Positions 37,791 through 51,299 of a stretch of 64,000 nucleotides of DNA are shown in pieces. A program made the position numbers and the translations under genes. A model generated the notes under the pieces. The model ran no database searches. It was not told the origin of the DNA and saw only the letters and a program-made list of their open reading frames with translations. The DNA is from Tetmemena sp. SeJ-2015 (lineage: Eukaryota > Ciliophora > Spirotrichea > Sporadotrichida > Oxytrichidae): positions 89,627 to 153,626 of the forward strand of contig JAJKFJ010020851.1 of assembly GCA_027382625.1 (NCBI GenBank), read 5' to 3'. Each line of letters opens with the position of its first letter. Position 1 is the first letter of the stretch.

Positions 37791-38349
37791 TTACTCAAAG
37801 TTCAACATGAGGCAATGACAAAAGAGCGAAAGCAAGTACAGTTCACAAGCAAGATAAAAATTATTGTGATTTAAGCTATCAATGAGAAAATTGGGCCGCT
37901 ACACTATGGTCTTCAAAAGAACCTTCATTATTTTTAAAAATTCCTTCAAGAGATCACGCCTCATGGACAAGATCCTCAATAAATAATAGCCCAAAGGAGC
38001 GCAAGCAATTTTTAATTAAAGAACAATTAAGCAAAGCTTCCCTAGAAGCGTGCACTAAATCCTATAGATCAACTTTAGGCGATCCTGAAGCAGAGTGCCG
38101 TCAGCTTATGATTACTAAGCGTCAAAACAGATAACCTCATCCACCTAAGCACACATATAAAATTAAAACGCTTCCATAATTGCTTAAATTCTACTCTACA
38201 AGAGAGATTAAGTATCTTTCTAAATAACATGAGGCTCATTACCTTCTTCCCAATGTCTTTAGTCCTTAAAAATAGCAAATCTTCATGTTCCACGAAGCCT
38301 ACTCCTGAAGACTCTTTCAAAAATATCTTTTGCCAAGAGAAAAGTTATA

Positions 38350-41240
38350 TTTATATAGCATAGCCATTAGTAATTAAATTGCACTATCAAAGAATTCATG
38401 AGCTTTATATCTAGTTAACATAGGCATTCTCTCTCCTTCCCTCTTTTCCCTGTATAGGGTAAAATAGCTCTTACGAATCGAAAAAATAAAAATAAATGTG
38501 ACTGCGAGAAATTTTATTTAAAGTAAAGTTTTAGGGAATAAAGATATAATCAATTAAGTCGCAAGCATTATATTTTGCTTTTAACTAATCGACTACATCC
38601 CAGGTAAGAAGTTTTATATATATAACATTAGAAGACCCGGCAAATTTTCTCGCTGTCAAGGCTACTCATTCATAATTTTTAGGGTCTAACTATCTCTCAT
38701 CAGACAACTTAATATCAAAACTCTTCTTATAAATTCTTAGATCTTTGGCATCGTTTCCTCCTTTGTTTGAGAAATCTTACTAGTTTATTATTTTATGTGC
38801 ATATAAAATATGCATATTGAGCATCTCCTAAACAAAAATTCATATTACAGATACAAATTATCTTCTTTAAATAATACACTTTCTTAAAGCCTATTTGAAG
38901 GCTGTTAATTTATGAAATATTAATCCACGATATCTAATCACAATCATCCCATAATTCATTGAGGAGTGTAGTTAAATAGAGGAAATTCATCTCTACTGAA
39001 TAAAGGTTAACCATCATTAGATCATCAATTTTGCATATAAGCAATAATTGAATCCCTAACTCCAAAAAGGTAGCTCAAAAATTGCTATCAAGCTTAAAGA
39101 AGGCTTCAAGTTGATAATCTGCTTCAGTTTCCCTCATTAGATATCTGATTAATGAAAATTTATTTCCAAGGGATCTTTTTTCAGGAGTATCTATATGAGC
39201 TGCAGGTTAACCTACTTGAAATTATGAGCACATATATGATTACTGAAATAAATAAATTTGTATTAAAATAAATTACAGAATATAAGCATAAATTTGGGAT
39301 AAAATTACTAAAAGCCTCTTGCTTCATTAAGTCTTAAAACTTACTAAAAATTATATTATAGGAAGGATTTGAATATATTATTACAAAATACTTATGCATT
39401 AATATTTAAACTTAATTCTTTTTACCCTGAGTCGCATTTTTTAAGAATTCTCTTCATATTTTCTTACAATCTAGGTCAAATTAAATAAAAAACTTACAGC
39501 AAGTTTTCTTATTGGGCCTTCTTTTATCTTTATTGTTCTCTTCTCACTAAATAAAATTAAATTTTAAAACTTACCATTTTTTATACTGTATAAGTCACGA
39601 TGAGCGAATTCATTCATTATATCCAATCTAATTTTCAAAATAATATATGCGATTGTTGCTCGTGTATATCTTTTTTTGTCCTCATTAACTTTCACCTAGT
39701 AGCTTGATATGTCTAAAATTGTATTCTAAAATGAATAAAATAAGAACAAATCATATATTAAATGAGAAGTATTTTTATCAAATAAAAAAGGTTTAATTAC
39801 AACTTTTAATAATAGAGAGTTTTTTGTTTATAAGACTGTGATCAATATTTTTAAATTAACTTTCCTCCGCTCTTCCAATTGAGTATAATTAAATTTAGAA
39901 ACTGGCTTCTTGCCTCATTCTAATCTAGTAAATTAGTTTGGTTGATAAAAACTCAGATTTCTCTTGGGTATTTTTATCAATATGGAGTGCTCGAGTTTGC
40001 AACTTGCTCAAGATGGGAAATATTTCACTTAAATGACTTCTGGCAAATTTTAACTGCTAGGCTAAAGGAATAAGTACTGGTAATGATGTCTGCAAGGTTT
40101 AGTCATAAGTTCTTTGTAAGCAGATAATTTATCTCATTATAAAATAGTTCGAAACTTTAACAATGTAATCTCAATTTTGATTTAGCTTGCTCCTTAAAAT
40201 CAATCATATCTGGAACAGATTATCCATCGCAGTTAAATAAAAAGGCCCAAGATGGCTCAGCCATTATGCAGATTCAGCCCAGGGTAGAGAAATAAGGCTT
40301 TAAACACTTAGCATAAGCTACATATTTGACTACCAAAATTAAATAAACTTAAGAACTTTGTAGCGATATTTAGTGCTTTGCTACATATGGGTCATTGCAA
40401 TCAAGAGGAAAAAAAACTTATAATTTGTTATCTTTATTATAATTGAGAACAAAAAGAGAATTAAATTAATTTTTTCTAGATTTAAATATGTAGCAGTTGA
40501 AGTGTTAATAGTAAGGTTAAAATTATGATCATTGGATTAAGCATGGAATTCTAAGCAACTTTCATCCTTGTAACTTTTGTCTTGGAGGTTTTTGTAACTA
40601 GTAATCTAAAGCACAAAGTTTACTACAAGATTTATTTGGATGTACTCCTTGAAGGAAATATCTCTCAAACATTGATCCAATCGCAATGGTGGAAAAGCAA
40701 ACTCATATTAAAATTTAATAAGCTATCGAACAAGGCCCATATTTATGCACTTACCTCATAATTTTACGGCTAACAATTTACAACTCTTCATTTATTATTT
40801 TAGTTTAATTCCGATTTTCATTAGAATTTTAACTAAAATCAAGCTGAATATGATTTGGAGAAATCTTTTGTGCATGTTTCAATTTGATGAGGGTTTAGAT
40901 GTGCAGTTGGAGATCTTTATAACATGTTTGTGCTTGTGGAGCAACTCTATTATTTAGGATTCTAATGAGATAGTCTAGCTTTTCTTTAATGCTTTTTAAA
41001 CTACCCTAAAGTCTTCTAATTTAATAATTTCAGATCATAGAAAAAAATTAAGTGATTTTAGTTTTGAAGGATGATAATAAGTAGTATCAGCAGAGTCTTT
41101 AATTAGACACGCGAATAATGTCATCATGGCAGCAGAATTTTCCGTTAAAAAAGCTAGTAATCGATCCTGTCTAGAAATCGAAATGGGTCTAACTCTTTCC
41201 TTTAGATTTTTGGATCATGCATAAATATACGATATTTATA
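38350..41240. other. AT-rich, sparse coding-like patches
   Basis: No gene model is defensible. Short patches on both strands lack start, stop and splice consistency. No RNA or clear repeat was seen. Confidence 0.3.
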
Positions 41241-41249
41241 ATTTTGCTT

Positions 41250-41880
41250 TCAAACCTTTTAGAAACATTCAAGTCTACGCTTCTTTTACATATAAAAGCG
41301 CGTCTTGCAATTGAGGCGATCGATGAATTTGTATTTATAACTTATAGACATTCTCAGAATTTTTAAAAAGGTAAGGATTTAATAGGCTCTGAAGATATCC
41401 CTTAGATTCTCATTCTTAACAGTATTGATTGAGCTACCCGAGACGTTTAGTAAGTTTGCTTATTCATTTTAAAGCTGAGACTTTTCGAGATCTTTGCGAA
41501 GACAGCAGCTACTCGCTTACCAGTTTCATAGTTAGCAGCTTCATGCAATGAAGGATTGTTTTTTTATTTAAGTTGACCTAAGCACGATGCAGCTGTCAGT
41601 AAGAGCGCTTGGCAGAATACTGATGGTTGTGATTCAACAGCAGCAAAAAGAGCTTCTTGCAAAAGCACAAATTAAACATTGTAGAACAGAATGGCTTAAA
41701 TGAGTAACTCTATCCTATCAACTTTACTCTGCTTCATAAATCCCTTTGAAATAGGCACAACAGCCATGTACGTCTTCTTAGGAATGCTCTATCGACAAAA
41801 GAAGATATCTGCTGCTCAAATCAAAACTAGTCCAAGGCCCACACCAAACAAATTAATTGGCAAACACTCTTGAATTATCT
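41250..41880 (-). CDS. hypothetical protein with Ala-rich helical repeats
   Basis: On the minus strand one frame holds for about 600 nt: VGLGLVLIWAADIFF, then VVPISKGFMKQSKVDRIELL, then LLQEALFAAVESQPSVFCQA and NPSLHEAANYETGKRVAAVF. The HEAA-type helical turns faintly recall ankyrin-type repeats, but the spacing is not regular. Gln is written TAA twice and Trp as TGA. Both ends are open. The opposite strand also translates moderately well, so the strand is likely but not proven. Confidence 0.4.
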
Positions 41881-41899
41881 AAATAATATCTTATAATAT

Positions 41900-44800
41900 A
41901 TATAGTTTTATACTTTTTAGTTAGCTTGAATTAGTTCTGACTATCTCTTCAAACTTTATTATACTTGATGCCTTCAGCACGAAATAAATTAAAATATATA
42001 TTTTTATATTAAATTTAAATGCTCAAGTTGCTGAAATCGCAGTGACATTGCTAGGAAAGATACTCTTTGCATGCAAGCTAATAAGTCATGCTTGACTTCC
42101 TTGAGAGACATACAGTTTATCTCCCGCAGAATCCTAACTTCACCTCAATGATAACCTTTCAATCAAATATAAAAATGCGCACTTATAATTCAAATTCATT
42201 ATTTTTAAATAAGCCTGGGACTTGACTCCTTCATTGAGTTCTTAGCGAATTAAAATGATGAAAACCTTTTTGGCTTATGGGAGAGTTGTCTTCGTGAGTA
42301 AGAGTAGCCTGAGTTTTACTAGGGAACATTAGGCTCCTTTGTGAGTTTGCGAAGTTGATGGATTTAATTGTTATGCAGCCAGAGATAAACTAATCAGGCA
42401 CATGAAGGGAAAGCATGATAAGAAACAATAATGCCCAAGGAGAAGAAGTTTAGACTTGCTTCAAGCCTTGATACCCTTGATTGTAGTTCAACTCTGGCTT
42501 TCACATATGAAATAAGAAGTTCGGTCTCAATATGAAGGTTGCAACTGAAAGTCTTTAACTTCGACAGTCTTAGGAATTCTCACATGCCTCCCTTGCTCCT
42601 CCCATAAATCTAACTCAAGTCTTAAAGATGAAGCATTAATCAATGACAGAGATCATTAAGCAAATCAAAGTTCCACCTTATTTTAGAATTAAGATTATAG
42701 GTCAAATATGAATAGTTTATCGCGCATGTGAAAAAGTTCAAAATTAAACGACTTTTAATTGCAAGACAGAGTTTAATTAGTTTACAGAAATAATAAAAAT
42801 TAGAGAATTTATGGCTTACTCTAAATCACCGCGAATAATGATTGGATCAGTTGATCTCCATTTTATCTCTTTCTTTAAAACTCTATCATCAAATCGGAGG
42901 AATAAAATTAGATGGTGATAAATGCAGACACTTTAATCATGAAGAAGAATTTCCAGCCAATCAAATAACAGCTAAGTCAAGAAAAAGAAGATATTTAATG
43001 AGAATAATCTCAATCATGAGTGGAAAGAATATATCAGTTGCACTTCGTAAATAGCATGTAAATATCTTAAAGTTGTATTTATTCGCATTTCGTATATTGT
43101 TTGTATTCCTAATTGCATTTAAAATAAATATTTTTCACACATTGGAATTCTAATAAACCATTAATATTTGACCTATCATGAGTTTGATTAAATACTGGTT
43201 TGAAATTTCTCTAGAAAATAGTTTGAGTTCTAAGTCTAATCAAAGCTTTTAAAGACCTTGGTTCTCCTTGAGAGTCTTTTAGGAATTATTTGGAAGAGAT
43301 CATATTTGGATATTTGTAAACTCTGACGATTACTGCAACCTAATGCCTCTGTATTCATGCTATCCTCCCAGAGTCAATGCAAGTAACTGCTACTACTTCA
43401 TAATTTTAAATGAAAGTTATAAAAGAAATAAGTTCATCAACTGATCTAATATCCTACTTCTTCTGGTCCTTTCCCTTTTTTACTCCCTTGTATTGTTATG
43501 TATAAGCTTTTCTCAGCTCTCTCTAGATTCAGTTATGCATCTCTTTTAGATATAGATCAACTTGGTGTCAGATTTAAGATAGTCTTAACTTAATGAAGAC
43601 TCCGAAAAACATGAAGTGGCCTTCTCCAGCTCCTCTTTATAAATCCTTACTAGCTCACCTTAGTACTAATGATTGAGAGAAATTACATATAATTTATCTT
43701 TGACTTATTAAATTGAAAGGGAAATTTCATTCGTAAAAGTTCATAATGATATATCTTGTGTTGTCTAAGAATTTCCGGCTCTACGAAATACATCCAACAA
43801 TTTCTTTTAAGTCGTCTTGCACTGGGTAAAAACTTCAACCCCCTCATTTTTAAATTAATATAATCAAGTAATTAAATAAGTTTCTTAATAAATAATTGCA
43901 CCTTGCTTTAGAGGATATTACAGCCTCTCTGAGAATGAGTTTGAGACTCTCTTGAAGTTGGCGGGGAGAGCTTGAGAGAGTTAAGTTCAAGCAGCAATCA
44001 TTCCTCAGCTGATCAGCAAAATCCCTGATCTATAGTCAGTCCAAGTTGTTGCCTCAATTAGCTTTGCATTTGTCAGTATATGACTGCCAGTGCTACTTTT
44101 AGCAAGAGCAAGCTTATGCGCATATTTTCTAAGTATTTGCAATTTCACACAACTTTAAGATCTTATCGGTAATTTCAGCTGTGAAATGTGCAATACACCT
44201 ATTGCTAAACTTCAAAAGTAATTAAAAATTGATGAGAAGTTTAGTAAATGAGATAGTAGAGAAGTTAAAGGCTGCTTTCTTTTCATAGCTTGCCGCCTTG
44301 CTACTTTGGATTTCTCCTCTTGGGAGGCATGCTCTTCAGCAGAGCACTTGATCTATACTTCAGAAACTACTCAGAAAGCATTGATATCTATTAAAGTCAT
44401 CTAATTAATTAATTGTGAACATTTAAATTAATTACTTAATAATCCTTTGAATATCTACTTCTAAAGCAAGAAAGTGTGAAATTGTGGAGGAAGATTAATC
44501 AGGAGTCTAGTTGGAAGATTTTCCCTTGAATTTTAAGAATGGACTCACTTAAATATCCTGCTGTCTAAACTTGCCAAAGATTTAACGAATGACATGATCT
44601 CAGCCATTCATCTTAATATTTTTAAGTAAAACAAATTATCTTGCCTCCTGATACTAATTCCTCTTAGTCATTTTAAAAATATGATTATGGACTTCATTCT
44701 AGAGAACTTCTTTAAATTTTTTAGATCGTGACTTTTCCTTGAGTGAAAGACATGAGGTTATGCTTGCAGCTGGATCTGCCTGTGGATTCCTTCAGGCCTT

Positions 44801-45350
44801 TGGCTTATCTGATGAGGGAAACTGAAAAGAGTTTCTGTAAAATTGTGGCAGTCACATTTAACCCCTGGTACTTAATACCTGCCAGATGGTATAGTCAGTC
44901 TTTTAAAATTTGTCTTGGCTTCATCCTTGATTTAGTGGACCCTTCCAACTTCTTTATCTGACATGTCATATACAGCGAGTCCTAAATAAACACTTTTGTC
45001 TTAATGTTCAGCAGTTTCTTGAACTCTGCCCATCAGAATCAAATCCTATATTTCCTCATATAACGATAAAAATAAATATTTAAAATTAAATATTTATTAT
45101 ATCTCTTTGATTGCTTGAGGAAACTAATTCCTTTGCCATTTCTTTTGGGGAGTTCAATTCAAGCTAACGAACATTAAGTCATTAAGACTAAAAACTGCTC
45201 TACCAGATTCTCCTTTGCCTGGCCATCTCAAGAACAAACATCACATTACCCAAGCTGCTGGCTATCTTGAATCCAATTAGCTTGAGCCATCATATACATA
45301 AACAAGCAATGCAAATCACTTCAAGGAAAACACTTTAAATATAATAAATA
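41900..45350. other. unresolved, scattered coding-like patches
   Basis: Patches at about 42840-43050 and 44740-44960 on the plus strand look mildly protein-like. I could not connect them into a model, and no homologue was recognised. Confidence 0.25.
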
Positions 45351-45369
45351 TTATTTTTATTAAATAAAT

Positions 45370-47580
45370 GATGAGACAGTTGTTTCTTTGGTCCAGTGAC
45401 AGCACTTGGGTTTGCTAGAGATGGTCGTAGCCTTGACTATACGATAGTAGACTACTCCGAGGCAAACATCAAGACCCAGGCATCACAATCTTTAAAGTTG
45501 AATGATCAGGCTAATCACTGATGATGTAATCTGACAGTAGTTTGGTAACTTTAAGCAGTTTGATGACATTATTTGTAGTGTTCTAAGCTTAAGCAGTGCT
45601 CAACGAGCCCATTCCTTTGCCTGAGCGATTCAATAGTTAAACGGTTTACTCTGATCTTCAGCAGAATCTTACTAGCTTCAAATCTGTGCACAGTCGACAT
45701 GAGAAAGTGAGAGGTATCTCCGCCATTCTAACTGTTTCTTGAAAATAATGATTAAATATCTATTGCGTTTTAATGGGTTGGAGTTGGCAACAGAATGAGG
45801 ATCAGTTTGGGAAATGGGCTTGAATGCTCACTTTTAAATATTTACTCACTCTTTTCATTCAGCTGATTTTGAGTTGTTCCTGCCTCCAATACTAGCAATG
45901 ATGTCATATAAATTTATTATTTAAATTTTTAACATCTGAAGAGCTTAAAGATTTAGTGGACTGAAGCGTTCTGGAGATATTAGTCAAGATCGAAGGAAAT
46001 GATAAACAGGTGGGTAAGACTCTCAACTACACTACCTGCTTCATTAATCTTGAGGTTAAGGCTTCATTAGGTGATTAAGTGTCAGAGAGGCATAATATTT
46101 ATTTTCTAGATTTTATTTAATGATTAGCAGCCCAAGGAAGTTAATGAAGTCACCGCAGTGGAAAACTTCAAGCATGTCGATGGTCCTGTTCTCATCTCAC
46201 TAGTCAATGCTAGCAAGCAGTTCATGCTTTGCAAATGCTTGTCTGATCAAGAGCTATAATTAATTGATGCACTATAAAATTCATCTAAAGCCAATCAAAT
46301 AAGGATTAGACAGTGCTTGAAATCCCAGAAGTAAGAAATAAGAAGAGCTTTTGTCTTTGGTCAAGTCTTGTGGATAACTCTGTCAACCTCTCTTGACAAG
46401 AAAAAAAGTCAAATGCTGAGCATCTTTAATTCAACCTCTTCAAATGAATATTCTAAATATATATAATTAAAATATATATTTTATAGTTAGTAGTTTAATG
46501 TCAGCCTTCGGGCAGTTTCTGATGGTATAAGCTTAAAAAACTCTTGACTTTTACTCATTCATGATAAAGAAGATCTTAAATTCCAAGTGGGGCGATGAGG
46601 GTTGCAAGGCTGCTTAAGGATATCAATGTCTTTGAATCTGATTGTGAACTGTTTTCCCAGGTGGGCTTACTTCCTGAATAAAGAGTTTGAAAAACAAGAA
46701 AACGCCACATCAGATCAAGTCATTGCATATCTTTGAGAGCCTTTGGCTATCCTTCAGATTTGCCAAGGCTTGAAAGAGCAACTCCATAAAATCTAGGATG
46801 ATGTTGAACAGGAATCTTGACAAGATAAAGAAACTTTGCTGGCTATTGATTGTTTCATCAATGGACTGCTTTAGCAGACATATCGCATTCATTAATTCTA
46901 ATTGGAAATATAAAGAAATCAAAATTCATTTTCATGCTAATGATGTTTTTTATTTTATTCTCCCGTGTCAGATTGATTCAAGTAGTCAAGGCAGTTGAAA
47001 GTTAGAACTGCCTGAATCAAAAGTCTTTCAATCTAGGTTTTCAATGTGGCAGTTTATGCTCTCAGAAATATTTTAAAAGATAAATGCATCTGGCATGATG
47101 GACCAAACCCTTAAAACATCTAAATGACCTTGCAAGACTTTAAAGACTTAAATAAAATGACAGACATTAACTCTAAGAACTCATAAGCATTTGTTGATAA
47201 AGGACAGGCAGTCATCCAGTAGTAAGATGGCTAGATATTCAGGGAACTTCTCATCCACTGTTATTTAAAGTAATGTGGGCTTAAATAGCCATTCTCTGCA
47301 TTTTACTAGTGATCTCTTCCTTATGCTATTGAGAGTAACTTGACTTAATTTATTCGCTTATGAAGCTTTTAAAAAGCTAAGGATCAATACATGGATTTAC
47401 ACATATCTTAGAGAGGCTAACATTTACTGTCCTTTTTGGGAACTGCGTTATGGCTTTACTATACCGTGACTCTAGATTTAATTTACAAAGTGAGCCTGAA
47501 TTATGTTGACATAGAAACTTGCGCACTGGAAAAGGTAAATACTACTCTAATCAGAGAGGGTTAAATTCTAAGAGGTAAAA
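45370..47580 (+). CDS. large multi-exon hypothetical protein
   Basis: At least six strongly coding blocks follow one another with frame changes that imply small introns: FGPVTALGFARDGRSLDYTI (45390); AVLNEPIPLPERFNSQTVYS (about 45596); ELKDLVDWSVLEILVKIEGN (about 45940); PKEVNEVTAVENFKHVDGPV (46134); VIAYLWEPLAILQICQGLKE (about 46720); NVAVYALRNILKDKCIWHDG (47044). The first resembles a beta-propeller strand; later ones are helical, with a heptad-like region near 46760-46880. Gln is often TAA/TAG and Trp TGA. A trafficking or scaffold protein is a guess; I do not recognise the family. Start and stop were not located. Confidence 0.45.
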
Positions 47581-47599
47581 TCATTGTCCTATCAATCAG

Positions 47600-50500
47600 A
47601 TTTGGGGCCTTGACTAAAAATACTGAAACCCAGCAGCACAGACGTATGACCTAATGAGGAGATTAAATTTATCTTTGGCGACCTTTACAATTAGAGTAAT
47701 TTATTCTTAGAAGGAATATTGCTAGCTAACTTGAATCCGTATAAAATGAGGATCTCCTGATCTTCTGCATAATATCCCTTATATTCCTTCTTATATAAAA
47801 GAAGGTTTTGACCCTCATAGAGTAAAATTTTAATACGTTGGTAATTCAACTTAAGAAAATATTGCTAATCAATTGTACCAATCGATAATTAAAAGGCGAA
47901 CTGATAATATTTATATAAATTCTAGCATTATTATTTTAATAAAAGTCATAGCACTCGAAGATACTAATTCTAAGCAATTAAACCATTTCACACATCTAAT
48001 CAATTATTACTCTGAGATTTGGCCGAAAATACTTTTTAAACTTGGAAATTTCTTATTAAATTGATCTTAAAAAGTGGACTCTCCGTATTTACCTTCCGAT
48101 GTCTTCCTTTCCAAAACCGTTAAGAATAGAAATAGGGATATCGTAATAAAATTCCAATTCTTTACTTTGCATAAAACAATTGACCGATAGATACTAGTGA
48201 TATCGGCCACATCTGCTATTTCAGTTGCAAACTCGATCCCTCCCTACTGAAAAAAATACTTAAATATTCACTTTTAAGTATAGATTTTCAAGTATTTAAC
48301 TCTTTTCTAGAGGGGGCAATCCTCTCTTTTGCGATACCGAATGCCTTTATTGGCTAATCTCAAAGTATCCTAAAACACGCAAACAAGTTGAACCTTAAAT
48401 CCTTAGTGTATATTTAACTGGCAGTCTTTTGTCTGATATCCAATTTTGCAGTTATCTAATTCACTTCAGGAATTATTCGAGGCCCTCTTCATGAGAAGTA
48501 AGTAAATTTAGACTTGACTCTTTTAAATTAATTATTTCATTTGTGAGAATTGGAAATTTTAACTTGAAGTTTTTTTTTCTGTAATATTTATTCTTTTTTT
48601 TCGATAAGGATTTTACTTTATTCTAACGAGAATGAGGTTAGTTTATCATTATTTCAGTGTCTTAGATAATAGGAATGACTTTCGATGACTATATGGACAT
48701 CACTCAGAAGTCCCTTAGTATACTTGCATATTTTACCGATGAGAGTATCTGGCTCCAAATGACATAGGCGGATCGGAGACTTCATCGTAACGCTGGCCAT
48801 GTAGATTTAACTGTGATCAACTCATCTAAGGAAACTCAGCAGGCCAAGTTTACTTCGAATCTTAGAGTCCTGAGAGTAGTCTCACTTATCTGCTCTCTAC
48901 AATACGCCGATTTTATTGTAGATTTACTAGGTAATAAGAAAGATCTGCATTCCTGTAACAAAAGAAATCCGAAGAGTTGAAATATTAGGAAAAGCCTCTT
49001 GGCCTGAAAAAGCGAATGTTATCTTGAACAGAAAAGTTTTTACGAGAAGATCATTGTGTAACAGAAGCATTTGTAGGAGCTCTTTGATTGCAATCATCTA
49101 AAATATACAGCGGAGTTCAGCAGGTATAGCACAATGTTGAAGTTAAATATTAAACGTCTTTTAATTAATTTGAATCAGAAGTGCCTTTTGATAAATACTA
49201 ATATAACTTCCTTCTCATTTCCAAGAAGAATATTACTAAGAACTGGATCTTTATAGTACATAAACTTGAATCATGGGTAAACGACCTCTCTTCTCCAGAA
49301 ACCCCCAGAGCCATCTTTCAAGTCTCCATTCTCGGAAAAAGGGAAAGTATGGAAAATTAATTCTGGGGTACAATATTATGATAAATATAATTAGAGGATT
49401 TTTGATTGAATTAACTTAGAAAAAAAAACTTTCTTATTCTGCTGTTTTTCTTTGATTCATAATATAATACGCATTAAATAAAAAGTTAATATAATTTAAA
49501 TGTCTATCTTTAACTTCATCTGCCAGAAAGCCTATAATATCAGCTAAAACAATAAAAATTGCAAAAACTTTAGGGCAAAGCAGATGAAGCAAACATCCGC
49601 ACAAGTTTGTCAGTTCTCCTGATAAACAATGACATATCTTAATAGACAAGCTCATATTTTTCATAAATAACTTGGATATGCTTACTTTAAACAGCAGCAT
49701 TAACAAATTTAATAAATTGCTGAATCAGAATTCTCACCGACTACAACAACATCTAGAATTAGTATTCTATTACCCTAACCTTCAACTGCTTTTAGTGAGA
49801 ACAAAAATTCTTAAAGTTAGATGGAGGAATGCTCTTAATGATTTTGACACTGATCTGCTCGAATCCTTCCTGCCCCTTTTGATTAAAAAAACATAAGAAT
49901 TAAAGAATATCTAATTTATTTTTTTGCAGCACTATCTCTTGATTAGGTTTGTTTATCCTTGATCATCGTCAAATCAAATTCATTCTTTATTGAATATGAA
50001 AACCCAGATGAACAAGAAAAACAATTAAAATAGGGGATGTAGGAAAGATGTCTAAAATATTAAAGATTGTAATTTATTTATATTTTAAGTAGAGTACAAT
50101 TCTTAAACTACTTTCTTTCCTTTTATAATGGTTTTATCCTCCTAAGAAGTCTCTCTGAAGAAGAATGAAGTATTAAGTTTGATCATTTTTATCAAATGAT
50201 TGATCAACTTAACTTTCTCAAAGATCAAGGTGATTTTTTTAGTTTCCTGATGAAAATATTTCTCCTATTTAGGCAGAAGACCTCCTGGCTATATTAAATA
50301 TAGCTTTATTTGAAAGTATGCCGCCCTCGTTCTCATCTAGGCTTACTTTCTGCAGCAAACAAAAGGCATGCAAATTCATCGAAAGATTTTAGCTGAGAAT
50401 TATGAGCTACCACAATTTTTTTTAATATAAAAACTAATTTTTCTTTTCCTCAGTCAAAGTAGCAGTCTTTCTTTGCATTTAACATCAGTTCAAAAGACTT

Positions 50501-50600
50501 CTTGTGCTTCGAAAAAGTTTTAAGAATTCCTATTCTCACTGCCTTGAAGGAAAATTGTCGGTAATAAACTCGTTATAATACAGGAAATTAAGTTATTAAT
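47600..50600. other. AT-rich region, no confident gene
   Basis: Coding-like patches occur near 48640-48950 and 49650-49890 but without consistent structure. No RNA or repeat was recognised. Confidence 0.25.
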
Positions 50601-50814
50601 TCATTATTACTTGCTAGATAACTGTGGAGCTCCTTCTCATTGCATTCTTACCTCAGAAGAATAGATTAAATCTTAGAGAACTTCCAATGGTTCTCGTCCT
50701 TGAAGAGCTCTTCTTGACACGAAAAGGTCTGCTCAATGTTGTCTTACGATTCAAAATGTCAATTCAAACAATGGCCTCCATAGGCTTTTTCTCGAGACGA
50801 CCACAATTCTGACG

Positions 50815-51290
50815 TCTTTGCTTAAGACAGGTTTTCTTTGAAACGATGAGGGCTTAGAAATTTTAATCGCGAAAACATTGAAGGAGATCCAGCAGATTCA
50901 TTTTCAGAATACTCGCTACAAGGCTTTGCGGGAGACTCCAACGATGAGAATGATAGAGAAGTTGATGTGAAGGCAGAGATTGAAAGCTGAAGCTGTCTGA
51001 GTGAGGAGGCAGTCAGAAAGGGAGAAGAAGCCTGTGAAGGATTTAAGTAGAATAAAGAGTGCCACAAGGATTGATAAGCAAGGAGTAGAAATACATTTTA
51101 GAAGTGCACTCCCAGGAAACAGAGATGACAACTGTGGATAGTTATATATTTTCGTATGCTACTTCTGAAGATTTGGCTTTAACTACGTGTAGAAGGAGAA
51201 CTAACTCAAGCTGTATAGCAGCGCAAAGACAAAGCCAGCAGCATAACAATTAAACAAGTAAGATTGTACAGATGAATTCCAAATTTCAGA
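50815..51290 (+). CDS. basic, helical hypothetical exon (frame uncertain)
   Basis: The favoured frame reads EILIAKTLKEIQQIHFQNTR, then EKLMWRQRLKAEAVWVRRQS and KDLSRIKSATRIDKQGVEIH. It is strongly basic and helical, with Trp as TGA. A second frame is acidic and also plausible, so the choice is not firm. No family is recognised. Confidence 0.3.
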
Positions 51291-51299
51291 TTCATCTAA

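Noticed and set aside
41440..41700. Plus-strand gene with a CAG/CAA-rich patch (VVIQQQQKELLAKAQ).
   Set aside because: The minus strand gives a longer continuous frame with better composition, so the plus-strand reading was set aside, though not excluded.
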